Part shown: one piece after another, positions 25,482 through 33,421 of the stretch
Position numbering within the stretch: the stretch's first letter is position 1
Layout: every line of letters starts with the position of its first letter
The notes under the pieces: generated by a model
What the model saw: only the letters and a program-made list of their open reading frames with translations
Databases searched by the model: none
What the model was told of the DNA's origin: nothing
From: Flavobacterium sp. MFBS3-15
Lineage (GTDB): Bacteria; Bacteroidota; Bacteroidia; Flavobacteriales; Flavobacteriaceae
NCBI RefSeq assembly: GCF_026107645.2
Contig: NZ_JAPCHV010000003.1
Location: forward strand, 248,001 to 312,000
Direction of reading: 5' to 3'
Length of the DNA stretch: 64,000 nucleotides
Program-made: the position numbers and the translations under genes

Positions 25482-26093
25482 CTATTTGCTGATTTGGGAA
25501 AATACATAAAACATTTCTGCGGCTATCTGCAGGCTTCTTTCGGCGTAAACCTGCTCCTGCTGCGGGGTACCGTCGGATACCTTCGGGTCTTCATAGGTTA
25601 CGGCAATCCTTTTTTCAGCTCCGGCTATAAACGGGCAGCCTCCATCGGCCTGCGAACACGTCATTATAGCAGCAAAGGCCGAATCGGGGTTGAACGGGCT
25701 GTCGTACTTTTTAGAAAAACCAATGACAGGAACCGAATTGCCATCGTATTTTATGGCATATACCGGATTATCACCCCCACTGAGGGAAAGGACTGAAAAA
25801 CCCTGTGCCGCCATCGTTTCGGCAACTTTAGGATATAAAGCGGTTTCTTCTGTCCCGCCGGAATAGCAGGCCACATTGGCAATGCCAAAGTAAGCTGCCG
25901 CTGCCTGAGCCCACACTTGCGACAGGTGGCTCCTGCGCGAATTATGGGTACAGATAAAATTGAGGTTTACAGGAAGATTGCTATTTGCTTTTTGGCGGAT
26001 GTAGCTGATCAATGGCTCCAGCACAGCTTTGCGGTCTTCAGCGGTTTGCTCCCATTGGAGGGATGCGATTGTATTGGATAATGTTGTGTTCAT
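25482..26093 (-). CDS. Arsenate reductase-like low-molecular-weight phosphatase
   Basis: A 203-residue protein with the CX5R active-site loop CTHNSRRS (about residue 47) of low-molecular-weight tyrosine phosphatases and thioredoxin-coupled arsenate reductases. Later acidic stretches (YEDPKVSDGTP) match the Asp-Pro loop. Context between DUF6428 and ACR3 strongly suggests arsenate reduction to arsenite for export. Two further Cys (CSQADGGCPF, about residue 128) could form the disulfide relay. True phosphatase activity is the alternative. Confidence 0.85.
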   Translation of the reverse strand: MNTTLSNTIASLQWEQTAEDRKAVLEPLISYIRQKANSNLPVNLNFICTHNSRRSHLSQVWAQAAAAYFGIANVACYSGGTEETALYPKVAETMAAQGFSVLSLSGGDNPVYAIKYDGNSVPVIGFSKKYDSPFNPDSAFAAIMTCSQADGGCPFIAGAEKRIAVTYEDPKVSDGTPQQEQVYAERSLQIAAEMFYVFSQISK

Positions 26094-26112
26094 TTTTTTT
26101 CCTGATAGGTGT

Positions 26113-26586
26113 TTAACAGCATCCTGAACCCGGTGTGCATCCGGCAGATTGGGCCGGTGTAAGGACGGCTAAATTTTTCTTTTGCTTTTCGGCCGGCACA
26201 CCGCAGGCATCGCTTGCGAGGCAGGCGGTCATCTTATTTTTAAGGATAAAAGCCCTTCCGTTAAAGTCAAGGCTGTATTTCCCTATGGTACCGCTTTGGT
26301 ACTCTACTTCAATTTCCCCGTCTTCCAGGCCCAGCTTTTCTTCAGACAGCCTTATGATGTTCAGCAATTTAGACGGTTTAAGCCTGTGCTCATAATCATT
26401 GGCATCCCATAGCTGGAAGTTTACGGCTTTTTCATGCCTTATCACCCCGCCACAGTCAATAAAGCGCTTATCAATCTGCCCCACTTCTGTCACATGGAAA
26501 TGTTCGGGTACCATTGCGCCGTTCTCCAGCTGAAATGCGACATCTTCGAGAGCAGGCAATATTTCTTTGATTTCAGATAGTTTCAT
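26113..26586 (-). CDS. DUF6428 family protein of ars operons
   Basis: A 157-residue protein of the DUF6428 family, found in arsenic operons of Bacteroidetes. It begins MKLSEIKEILPALEDVAFQL and contains HFHVTEVG and an internal Cys (FIDCGGVIRHEK). Its C-terminus is Cys-rich (SAGCTPGSGCC), a likely thiol ligand for arsenite or copper. Function is not established. A second ArsR-type operator (26611-26626) lies just before its start, inside the operon. Confidence 0.8.
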   Translation of the reverse strand: MKLSEIKEILPALEDVAFQLENGAMVPEHFHVTEVGQIDKRFIDCGGVIRHEKAVNFQLWDANDYEHRLKPSKLLNIIRLSEEKLGLEDGEIEVEYQSGTIGKYSLDFNGRAFILKNKMTACLASDACGVPAEKQKKNLAVLTPAQSAGCTPGSGCC

Positions 26587-26610
26587 AAAAAGTGTTTTTA
26601 ATAATTATAT

Positions 26611-26626
26611 ATAGCAATATTGCGAT
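26611..26626. promoter_or_regulatory. Putative ArsR operator, internal
   Basis: ATAGCAATATTGCGAT is a 16-base palindrome with one mismatch. It shares GCAATATTrCGAT with the site upstream of arsR (26992-27007), in the same orientation. Confidence 0.6.
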
Positions 26627-26647
26627 TAATGATGATAAAAAAATGCC

Positions 26648-26977
26648 TTAGCAGCATTGGGTTGTGGTGATTTCCTGGTTGAAGAACGCATTGAATTCCT
26701 CCCGGATATTTTTCCATGCTTCTTCTTCAATGCAGTAGCAAACCGATTTGCCTTCTATCGATCCCCTGATGATGCCAATGTTCTTCAGTTCTTTTAAATG
26801 CTGCGAAATAGTAGGCTGTGCCAGTCCCAGTTCTTCTACCAGGTCGTTGCATATGCAGGCTTTTTGGTTAATGATGTGCTGCAGTATGGCTATCCTTGCA
26901 GGATGGCCCAAAACTTTCAGGAACGATGCCAGCTTGTTTTGTTCATCCGTGTGTATCTCGGTTTTTGTAATGCCCAT
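26648..26977 (-). CDS. arsR: ArsR-family arsenic-responsive repressor
   Basis: A 109-residue winged-helix repressor. The helix-turn-helix is LAQPTISQHLKELKNIGII, and a CxC in KACICNDLVEELG sits where ArsR proteins bind arsenite. More Cys occur at VCYCIEEE and at the end (TTQCC). The start at 26977 (MGITKTEIHTDE) is preferred over 27025, because the extra 16 codons overlap the likely promoter/operator. It is the first gene of the ars operon and is expected to repress it by binding the palindromes at 26992-27007 and 26611-26626. Confidence 0.9.
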   Translation of the reverse strand: MGITKTEIHTDEQNKLASFLKVLGHPARIAILQHIINQKACICNDLVEELGLAQPTISQHLKELKNIGIIRGSIEGKSVCYCIEEEAWKNIREEFNAFFNQEITTTQCC

Positions 26978-26991
26978 ATTAGTATGTTTAT

Positions 26992-27007
26992 ATTGCAATA
27001 TTACGAT
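26992..27007. promoter_or_regulatory. Putative ArsR operator upstream of arsR
   Basis: ATTGCAATATTACGAT is an imperfect palindrome 15 bases before the arsR ATG. It shares 12 of 13 core bases with the site at 26614-26626. Confidence 0.6.
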
Positions 27008-27036
27008 AATAATTTTTATCTCCAATTAATTTTCCA

Positions 27037-27069
27037 TAAAAAAAAAGCAGCAGGTACTCCCGCTGCTTT
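27037..27069 (-). terminator. Terminator of the first DUF2723 gene
   Basis: On the minus strand AAAGCAGC pairs with GCTGCTTT and is followed by a long T run. It isolates the ars operon from the upstream DUF2723 gene. Confidence 0.8.
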
Positions 27070-27090
27070 CTATGTATCTAAAGAGAATCT

Positions 27091-30000
27091 TTACAGGTCC
27101 TCTCTTTTATGCATCCTGAATTTCGCATTGTATTTATTGAATACGGCCTTTTCCTTTTCATAATATTGCATGTCCTGGTGGTCTTCCATCAGGAAGAGCA
27201 GTCCCCTGTAACGCTCTATGTTGGTTATGATCTCCATATGCTCTGCCTGCTGCTCCGATGGTGAATAACCGGCATAAAAGTCCAGGTTTTCCTGATATTT
27301 TTTAATGAGCTTGTCCAATAGCCTGCGTGCCTCATCCCTTTGCCCGGTTTCGTAGTAGCCCTGTACAAACGGCTCGAGCAGGGTGTAGTAGCCAAAATAC
27401 TCTACCGGCATTTTTTTCATCGCCAGGTCAATAACCTTTTTAGCCTTGTCGCGCTTGCCTTCGTTTATCAGCGTTTCCATCAGCCTGGCCAGGTTGGTGC
27501 GGTAGGTAATGCTGTTTTTGCGGGTTTCCGGGTCATGGTATATGTCGGGGCTCTCGCTGTTGCCCCAGTCCCACGACATTACAATGTCGTACATCTTATC
27601 GGCATCAATGTGGCCCATGTCCAGCGGGCTGCCGTCTTTTGGTATCGGCGTGCGCACCGGTACCAGCTTATACACCATGCCGTCCAACTCCAGGTAATCC
27701 TTCATCCACAGGTAGTCGTCGTCGCCAAAGCTTCCGCCTGTGAAGTATATCGGGCGTTTCCAGTTGTTCTTGTGGAAAATATCGAGCATGATCATGCGGT
27801 TCTTGTACAGTGCATCGCCCTTAATGTCAATGTCGATATACGGAACTATAGAGTCGTACAGTGCAGGGGCAACAGCCTTATTGCGTATGATCTCATCCCT
27901 GTTTACCGTCATCCTAACCTTGTTGGTAGGGTAAAAGTTCACCATGTGGCCATTGCTCATTTCTCTCTGGGCCCTTGGGTCATCGGTACCCAGGAACTGC
28001 AGGAAGTCACCAAGTGCCCAGCGGGCATCGGTAGTTTTATTAAAGAAAATGTAGTCGCGCGTACCCGGCTTATACTGCTCGTGGGTAAATGATATTGGCA
28101 TAGGTTCCGACTCATACGCTTTTGCCTTCATCTGGTCAATGTACCAGTCGGTCATCAGGAGGCTGGTGTTCACAATGCGCACATCGGTGCGGTAGCCTTC
28201 AATTTCCTGGGCGTACCACAATGGGAAGGTGTCGTTATCGCCAATGGTAAACAGTATGGCATCCTTGTCGCATGACGAAAGATAGGCTTTTGCCATGGCC
28301 AATGCTGTATAACGGCCTGAGCGGTCGTGGTCGTCCCAGTTTTGCGAAGCCATGAGTACCGGTGCGGCAAGAAGGGTAACCCCGATTACTACCGGCCCGG
28401 CCACTTTTGGCTGGAGGTATTTTTTAACGCCGTCATAAATGGCATACACCCCAAGGCCTATCCACATGGCAAACACGTAGAACGAGCCAACCAGCGCATA
28501 GTCGCGCTCGCGGGGTTCAAACGGCCTTTCGTTAAGGTATATTTTCAGTGCAAGGCCTGTAAACAGGAACAGCGCCAGCAATACATAGAAGCTTTTCGCG
28601 TCCTTTCTGGCATGGAATACAAAACCAATCACTCCGAGGATGAATGGCAGCAGGAAGTATACGTTGCGGCCTTTGTTGTTAGCCTGGTCAGACGGCAGGT
28701 TGTCCTGCGGGCCATACATCATTGTGTCTATCGGCTTGATGCCGCTTATCCAGTTGCCGTCAATCTTGTCCCAGCGGCCCTGTATGTCGTTTTGCCTTCC
28801 GGAAAAGTTCCACATCAGGTAGCGCCAGTACATATAGCCAAACTGGTATTGGACCATATACTGCATATTGTCCATAAACGATGGCTTCTCCACCAGGATA
28901 TACCTGCTGTAACGCTTCAGGAATTTGTCATAATCCTGCAGATCCACATTTCCTTTGTTGAATTCGGCCCTGAACTGGTTCAGTTCGGCCTCAATCTGGC
29001 CGCGTGCTTCGGCCATGGCCATGCCCAGCTCTTCGTCGCTCAGCTGGTCAACCGGAAGCCCGTAGCGCATCAGCTCTTCGGCAAAATCGTAGTTAGGGTC
29101 TATGCGGAAGGTAACCGGCTTGGTAAACCTCATGTAGTTGGCCGCATGCTCGGTGCTCCACATCCTTGGCATAAAGCCTTTGTGGTTGTCGTCGGTATTT
29201 TGCCTGGCATTTATGTAGTTGTTTACAATAACATATTTACCGGTTTTATAATCCCTTTGGTAGTTGGGTTTTTCGTCTTCATACGGGTTGTCTTTGTCAA
29301 GGCCGGCATAAGTATCGGTATACATAGGCCCGTAAAAAAGCTTTTGCTCGCCATATTGTTCCCTGTTGTAGTAGGCCAGTACTTCGGCAGCATCCGAAGG
29401 CCTGTTTTCGTTGATGACCACGTTGGCATTAGCCCGTATCGGGAGCATCATCCAGGTAGAGAAGCCTATGAGGATAAACAGTACGCAAAGCAATATCGTG
29501 TTGTATAGGGCAAGGCCTTTTTTCCTGGTATAATTCAAGCCGAAGTAAAAGCCTGCAATGATGAGCAGCGCCATGAAAATGGTACCCGAGTTGAAAGGCA
29601 TTCCCAGGCTGTTCACCATGAATATTTCGGTTTTCCCGAACAGCGCCATAGTGTACGGCAGCAGTAATTTAAAGATGAAAAGGAGTATTGCTACAATGAT
29701 TGCATTCGCAATGATGAAGTTCTTAACCGTAACGGTCTTATAATTTTTAAAGAAATAGATGAACCCTATCGACGGTATGGTAAGCAGCGCCATAAAGTGA
29801 ACGCCAAACGAAAGCCCTACTACCAGCGATATGATTAGCAGCCATTTGTGCCCGCGGGGGGTATGCATTTCCTGTTCCCATCGTAACCCGAGCCATAACA
29901 GCAGCGCAATGAGCAGCGATGCCATGGCATAAACCTCGGCTTCCACGGCATTGAACCAGAAACTGTCAGAGAATGTGTACGCCAGCGCTCCCACGGCAGA

Positions 30001-30372
30001 CGCGCCCAGAACCGCTATGGCATTATTGTTATTGAATTCGGAAAATTTACTGATCACGGTGCGAAGCACGATCGTAAGGGACCAGAACATGAACAATATG
30101 GTAAAGGCGCTGGAGAATACCGACATCATGTTTACCATCAGGGCTACCTTGTCGTCGCCCGTTGCAAACATGGCAAAGAATGCCCCCATCATCTGGAAAA
30201 GCGGTGCTCCCGGAGGGTGGCCTACCTCAAGCTTGGCGGCAGTGGCAATGTATTCGCCACAATCCCAAAAGCTCAGGGTGGGCTCTACAGTAAGCGAATA
30301 GGTGATCAGTGCAATGGCAAAAACGGCCCACCCGAGGATGGTATTCCATTTTTTGAAATTGAATGTTATCAT
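27091..30372 (-). CDS. DUF2723 membrane protein, TMEM260-like (paralogue A)
   Basis: A 1093-residue protein. The N-terminal ~650 residues hold roughly a dozen membrane helices and the DUF2723 signature FWDCGEYIATAAKLEVGHPPGAPLF near residue 37. The family is related to the eukaryotic O-mannosyltransferase TMEM260, so a lipid-linked glycosyltransferase role in the envelope is likely but unproven here. The C-terminal periplasmic part includes FTIGDNDTFPLWYAQ and ends in helical repeats. A paralogue of nearly equal length lies at 33422-36709. (Motif quoted in parts: FWDCGEYIATAA, VGHPPGAPLF.). Confidence 0.85.
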   Translation of the reverse strand: MITFNFKKWNTILGWAVFAIALITYSLTVEPTLSFWDCGEYIATAAKLEVGHPPGAPLFQMMGAFFAMFATGDDKVALMVNMMSVFSSAFTILFMFWSLTIVLRTVISKFSEFNNNNAIAVLGASAVGALAYTFSDSFWFNAVEAEVYAMASLLIALLLWLGLRWEQEMHTPRGHKWLLIISLVVGLSFGVHFMALLTIPSIGFIYFFKNYKTVTVKNFIIANAIIVAILLFIFKLLLPYTMALFGKTEIFMVNSLGMPFNSGTIFMALLIIAGFYFGLNYTRKKGLALYNTILLCVLFILIGFSTWMMLPIRANANVVINENRPSDAAEVLAYYNREQYGEQKLFYGPMYTDTYAGLDKDNPYEDEKPNYQRDYKTGKYVIVNNYINARQNTDDNHKGFMPRMWSTEHAANYMRFTKPVTFRIDPNYDFAEELMRYGLPVDQLSDEELGMAMAEARGQIEAELNQFRAEFNKGNVDLQDYDKFLKRYSRYILVEKPSFMDNMQYMVQYQFGYMYWRYLMWNFSGRQNDIQGRWDKIDGNWISGIKPIDTMMYGPQDNLPSDQANNKGRNVYFLLPFILGVIGFVFHARKDAKSFYVLLALFLFTGLALKIYLNERPFEPRERDYALVGSFYVFAMWIGLGVYAIYDGVKKYLQPKVAGPVVIGVTLLAAPVLMASQNWDDHDRSGRYTALAMAKAYLSSCDKDAILFTIGDNDTFPLWYAQEIEGYRTDVRIVNTSLLMTDWYIDQMKAKAYESEPMPISFTHEQYKPGTRDYIFFNKTTDARWALGDFLQFLGTDDPRAQREMSNGHMVNFYPTNKVRMTVNRDEIIRNKAVAPALYDSIVPYIDIDIKGDALYKNRMIMLDIFHKNNWKRPIYFTGGSFGDDDYLWMKDYLELDGMVYKLVPVRTPIPKDGSPLDMGHIDADKMYDIVMSWDWGNSESPDIYHDPETRKNSITYRTNLARLMETLINEGKRDKAKKVIDLAMKKMPVEYFGYYTLLEPFVQGYYETGQRDEARRLLDKLIKKYQENLDFYAGYSPSEQQAEHMEIITNIERYRGLLFLMEDHQDMQYYEKEKAVFNKYNAKFRMHKREDL

Positions 30373-30496
30373 GAAGATATGGGTTATTCCGAATTAATCT
30401 AACTGCAAAGAAACTATTTTTTTGTGTAAGGTTATGCTGTTTTTTGAGTGATGTTAGGAATTTAACCTAAATTCCATTAGATATGACTACGCATTT

Positions 30497-30574
30497 GTCA
30501 TCGCATGTCATGGAGCGATCTTTCTGCTCAGACTGCGGTTTATAAGGAAAGGCTGCTTTGTGCCTCGCAGTGAC
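30497..30574. repeat. REP-like intergenic element, degenerate
   Basis: Begins GTCATCGCATGTCATGGAGC and ends GTGCCTCGCAGTGAC, similar to the ends of the elements at 9048-9166 and 37020-37115. Confidence 0.5.
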
Positions 30575-30595
30575 AGCCACATGAGGATCAAAAGC

Positions 30596-30631
30596 AAAGG
30601 CCACAAAGCTGTATATAGCTAAGTGGCCTTT
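30596..30631 (-). terminator. Terminator of the serine hydrolase gene
   Basis: AAAGGCCAC pairs with GTGGCCTTT around an inner AGCT-type hairpin. On the minus strand it follows the gene at 30654-32447. Confidence 0.65.
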
Positions 30632-30653
30632 CGTATGCTGTTTAAGTAATTAC

Positions 30654-32447
30654 TTACTTCTTTACTGCCGTGAATTTGCCGTTAGGCTGGTGCAGCACCA
30701 GTTCCTTAACCTTGCCGTTTTCACTAATGAATTCCGCTTTGTAACCGTCAAGTGTCGGGATCACATACATTGTTTTCGAAGTTGGGTTAAGCTCATATTC
30801 GGGCTGGCCGGGAACAAACATATACAGCTTGCCCTCTCTAACCGAAACTTTCACCGTCATTCCGGCAATCTCGTAATTCCCGGTATAATCGTTAAGTACA
30901 TCGTTCTCTACCGTTATGGTTTTCGGCGTACGCTTAAATTCTATCGGGTGGTCCAATGATTGCTCTACTTTTATTTTTACACCTGATATTTCGCCGGCAT
31001 CATTTGATGAGAAATTAAAGAACATACCGTTACTTTCCTCCGAAGTATCGATGCCATCCTTAGCATCATACGGTGCAAAGATGTCGTAGTGTTTGTGCTT
31101 CAGGTAAAATTTCGTCTGTTGGAATTCGGCGAACAGCGAATCGTTTTTCTTTACGATTTCAAAGGTGCCGTATCCCGGGTTGGTAAACAGTCCTGTATAA
31201 TCGTCCAGCGGGTGTGAAGCGCCTTTAGAAGCGGTTTCCTCTTTTTTCATGCTCTTTTTAGCTTCTTCTTCGGCTTCCTTTTCTTTCCTAAGGTTTTTTT
31301 TCAGCTCTTCATTCCAGTTGGTAGTCTTTACGCCCAGCATCCTGTCGGCAATGGTGTTGCGAACCAGTGATGGTATCGACGATCCATTTTGGTTGGCGAG
31401 CACCACGATGCCTATCTCATCAGCGGGGAAAAACACCACGCTGGCCGAAAAGCCGTCGATGTTGCCACCATGCTCAACCCTGTAATGCCCTTTGTACGAC
31501 GACAGCATCCAGCCGTATCCGTAATTGGCCAGGAAGGTATTCGGGAATTCCTTCGACGGCAGCCCGCCATGGATAACGGCGTGCGAACTCATCGCCTCAC
31601 TGGTGTAGTTTTCCGGCAGTATCTCTTTGCCGTTGTACTTTCCTTTATTGATCCACATGATGAGCCATTTGGCCATGTCGTTTGCGCTGCTGTTGATGGC
31701 TCCTGCCGGTGCCATGGCCGCAATGTCATAATAATCGGTTTTGGTTATCACATCTTTTGTCAGGTCGTACCCAAAGGCAGCATTGTCGGCTGCCTTCATC
31801 TCGGCTATCGAAACATTGGTGCGCGACATTCCCAGCGGTGTAAGAAAACGCTCGCGGATGTTATCCTCCCAGCTTTTGCCGGTTATCTTTTCGGCAATCA
31901 CTCCCTGCACGGTAAACATGAAGTTGTTGTAATGCCACTGTTCCCTCAATCCTGCAAACGGTTCCTGGTATTTTATACGCTGTATGATGCTGTCCCTGCT
32001 GTGGGTAGGGAAAAGGTACCACGAAAAGTCGTGGCGCGGTATGCCGGTACGGTGGCTCATCAGGTCGGTAATGTTCACGTTGCCGTTCAGGTCGTTGTTG
32101 TAAAACTGGAGTTCCGGAACATATTTCAGTGGGCTGTCATCAAAGTCCAGCTTTCCGTCGGCCCTGAGCAATCCCAGCACTGCCGAGGTAAATGCCTTGG
32201 TGCTTGAACCGATTGCGAAGAGCGTGTTGGCATCGGCAGGTAATTTCTTCTCGTAGTCCCTGTAGCCAAACCCGGCTGAGTAGATCACTTTGTCTTTTTC
32301 AACTACAGCTACCGAAAACCCGGCTGCCTGAGCGGTCTGCAATAGTGCGTTCAGGTCTTTGTCAATGCCTTTCAGGCGTTTGTCGGTTTGGGCATTCGCC
32401 GAAAGGCCGATTAAAAGTAATAAGGTAAGCGTAATGTATTTATTCAT
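30654..32447 (-). CDS. Exported serine hydrolase, beta-lactamase/PBP fold, with C-terminal DUF3471-like domains
   Basis: A 597-residue protein with a signal peptide (MNKYITLTLLLLIGLSANAQ). The class C beta-lactamase fold shows the SxxK nucleophile in GSSTKAFTSAVLG, the YxN motif (HYNNFMFTVQG) and an HGG motif in VEHGGNIDGFSA. A charged linker (KEAEEEAKKSMKKEE) joins it to C-terminal beta domains of the DUF3471 type. Likely a peptidase, esterase or peptidoglycan-related hydrolase, not a resistance lactamase. ATG 32447 is chosen over 32483, because it begins the signal peptide. Confidence 0.85.
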   Translation of the reverse strand: MNKYITLTLLLLIGLSANAQTDKRLKGIDKDLNALLQTAQAAGFSVAVVEKDKVIYSAGFGYRDYEKKLPADANTLFAIGSSTKAFTSAVLGLLRADGKLDFDDSPLKYVPELQFYNNDLNGNVNITDLMSHRTGIPRHDFSWYLFPTHSRDSIIQRIKYQEPFAGLREQWHYNNFMFTVQGVIAEKITGKSWEDNIRERFLTPLGMSRTNVSIAEMKAADNAAFGYDLTKDVITKTDYYDIAAMAPAGAINSSANDMAKWLIMWINKGKYNGKEILPENYTSEAMSSHAVIHGGLPSKEFPNTFLANYGYGWMLSSYKGHYRVEHGGNIDGFSASVVFFPADEIGIVVLANQNGSSIPSLVRNTIADRMLGVKTTNWNEELKKNLRKEKEAEEEAKKSMKKEETASKGASHPLDDYTGLFTNPGYGTFEIVKKNDSLFAEFQQTKFYLKHKHYDIFAPYDAKDGIDTSEESNGMFFNFSSNDAGEISGVKIKVEQSLDHPIEFKRTPKTITVENDVLNDYTGNYEIAGMTVKVSVREGKLYMFVPGQPEYELNPTSKTMYVIPTLDGYKAEFISENGKVKELVLHQPNGKFTAVKK

Positions 32448-32479
32448 AAAGGTGTGTTTTATTGGTTCTTTTTCGTTGC

Positions 32480-33295
32480 TCAATTTTCATTATAACCAAA
32501 TTGTCTGCTTTGTAAAACTTCTTTCCACCAACTTTCATTGTTAATAATAATTTGGTCGTCAGTAGTTGATTTGTAAATGCTAAGAATTGAGTATTTGAAA
32601 TTTTGTTTAATGTGGTCAAAAGTTAGCTTTTTAAGTCCGGCATTTCCCCCGTGACCATTGTTTGCATATGATATCCAGCGTCCTAAAATCATGTTATCTC
32701 CGTATGCTGATCCAACATATTTTTTTCCGTTTGAAATGTCGGTCATTAAGTAAACTCCTTTTTGATTTTGAAGTGCAGTTTTCCAAGTGTCCTTTTCTAA
32801 TACTCGGTTCATTTCGTTCCAAGAGATATTTACTTTTTCGTAGCCTGGAAATATGTCGTTGTCAAAAGTGTCAGGCAAAATTTGATATACATAACAATCG
32901 TCAATAACCGATTCAGCATTACGAATCATTGTCTGTGCTTTGTTCTTAAACGTTACGATTAAACGACCTAGATATTTTTTGTATTCGGGCAGATCTTGAT
33001 ATTCGTAACCAACTCCGTTAAGTATATTCAAGTCATTAGTTACTTTTCCAATATGAAACAACAACCAAAGATCTTCATTGCGTTTTATCTTAACAAATCC
33101 AATAGTGATTTGTCCTGCTTTGTATGATTTGTTCTTGTTATAATTCCAATATTGACCACCAAGCATTGTAGATATATCGCCATTTTTAAAAAGCTCTATC
33201 GGATTCCAGTTTTGGGCGAACATTAAATTGAAACGAATCTTCACATCGTTAAGATTGTCAAGTAGTAATATGTCGTTTAATTTAATTTTGTCCAT
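32480..33295 (-). CDS. GIY-YIG nuclease-fold protein with N-terminal extension
   Basis: A 271-residue protein. Residues 180-265 form a GIY-YIG domain: GVYLMTD (180-186), KKYVGSAYG (191-199), the arginine of GRWISY (206) and the glutamate of NESWWKEVL (254), the four catalytic landmarks. The first ~170 residues have no recognised domain and may set specificity. No methyltransferase or mobility gene accompanies it. It is clearly more AT-rich than its neighbours and sits between the serine hydrolase and a DUF2723 gene, suggesting later acquisition. Its role (DNA repair, defence or other) cannot be decided from sequence. Confidence 0.75.
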   Translation of the reverse strand: MDKIKLNDILLLDNLNDVKIRFNLMFAQNWNPIELFKNGDISTMLGGQYWNYNKNKSYKAGQITIGFVKIKRNEDLWLLFHIGKVTNDLNILNGVGYEYQDLPEYKKYLGRLIVTFKNKAQTMIRNAESVIDDCYVYQILPDTFDNDIFPGYEKVNISWNEMNRVLEKDTWKTALQNQKGVYLMTDISNGKKYVGSAYGDNMILGRWISYANNGHGGNAGLKKLTFDHIKQNFKYSILSIYKSTTDDQIIINNESWWKEVLQSRQFGYNEN

Positions 33296-33421
33296 TTTAT
33301 ATAATCTTTTCTTTTCGGGTTTCGTCCTGAATTGTGAAAAATTTTACTGCTTCGCAATGTGGCAAATTTTAGCACTAGAATTCAATAGATTGCTACTACT
33401 GAGCCTCTTTAAAATCACTAC

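Noticed and set aside
28327..29508. Plus-strand ORFs opposite the DUF2723 genes (also 33857-34978)
   Set aside because: Both mirror conserved coding sequence; similar shadows in both paralogues follow from the paralogy itself.
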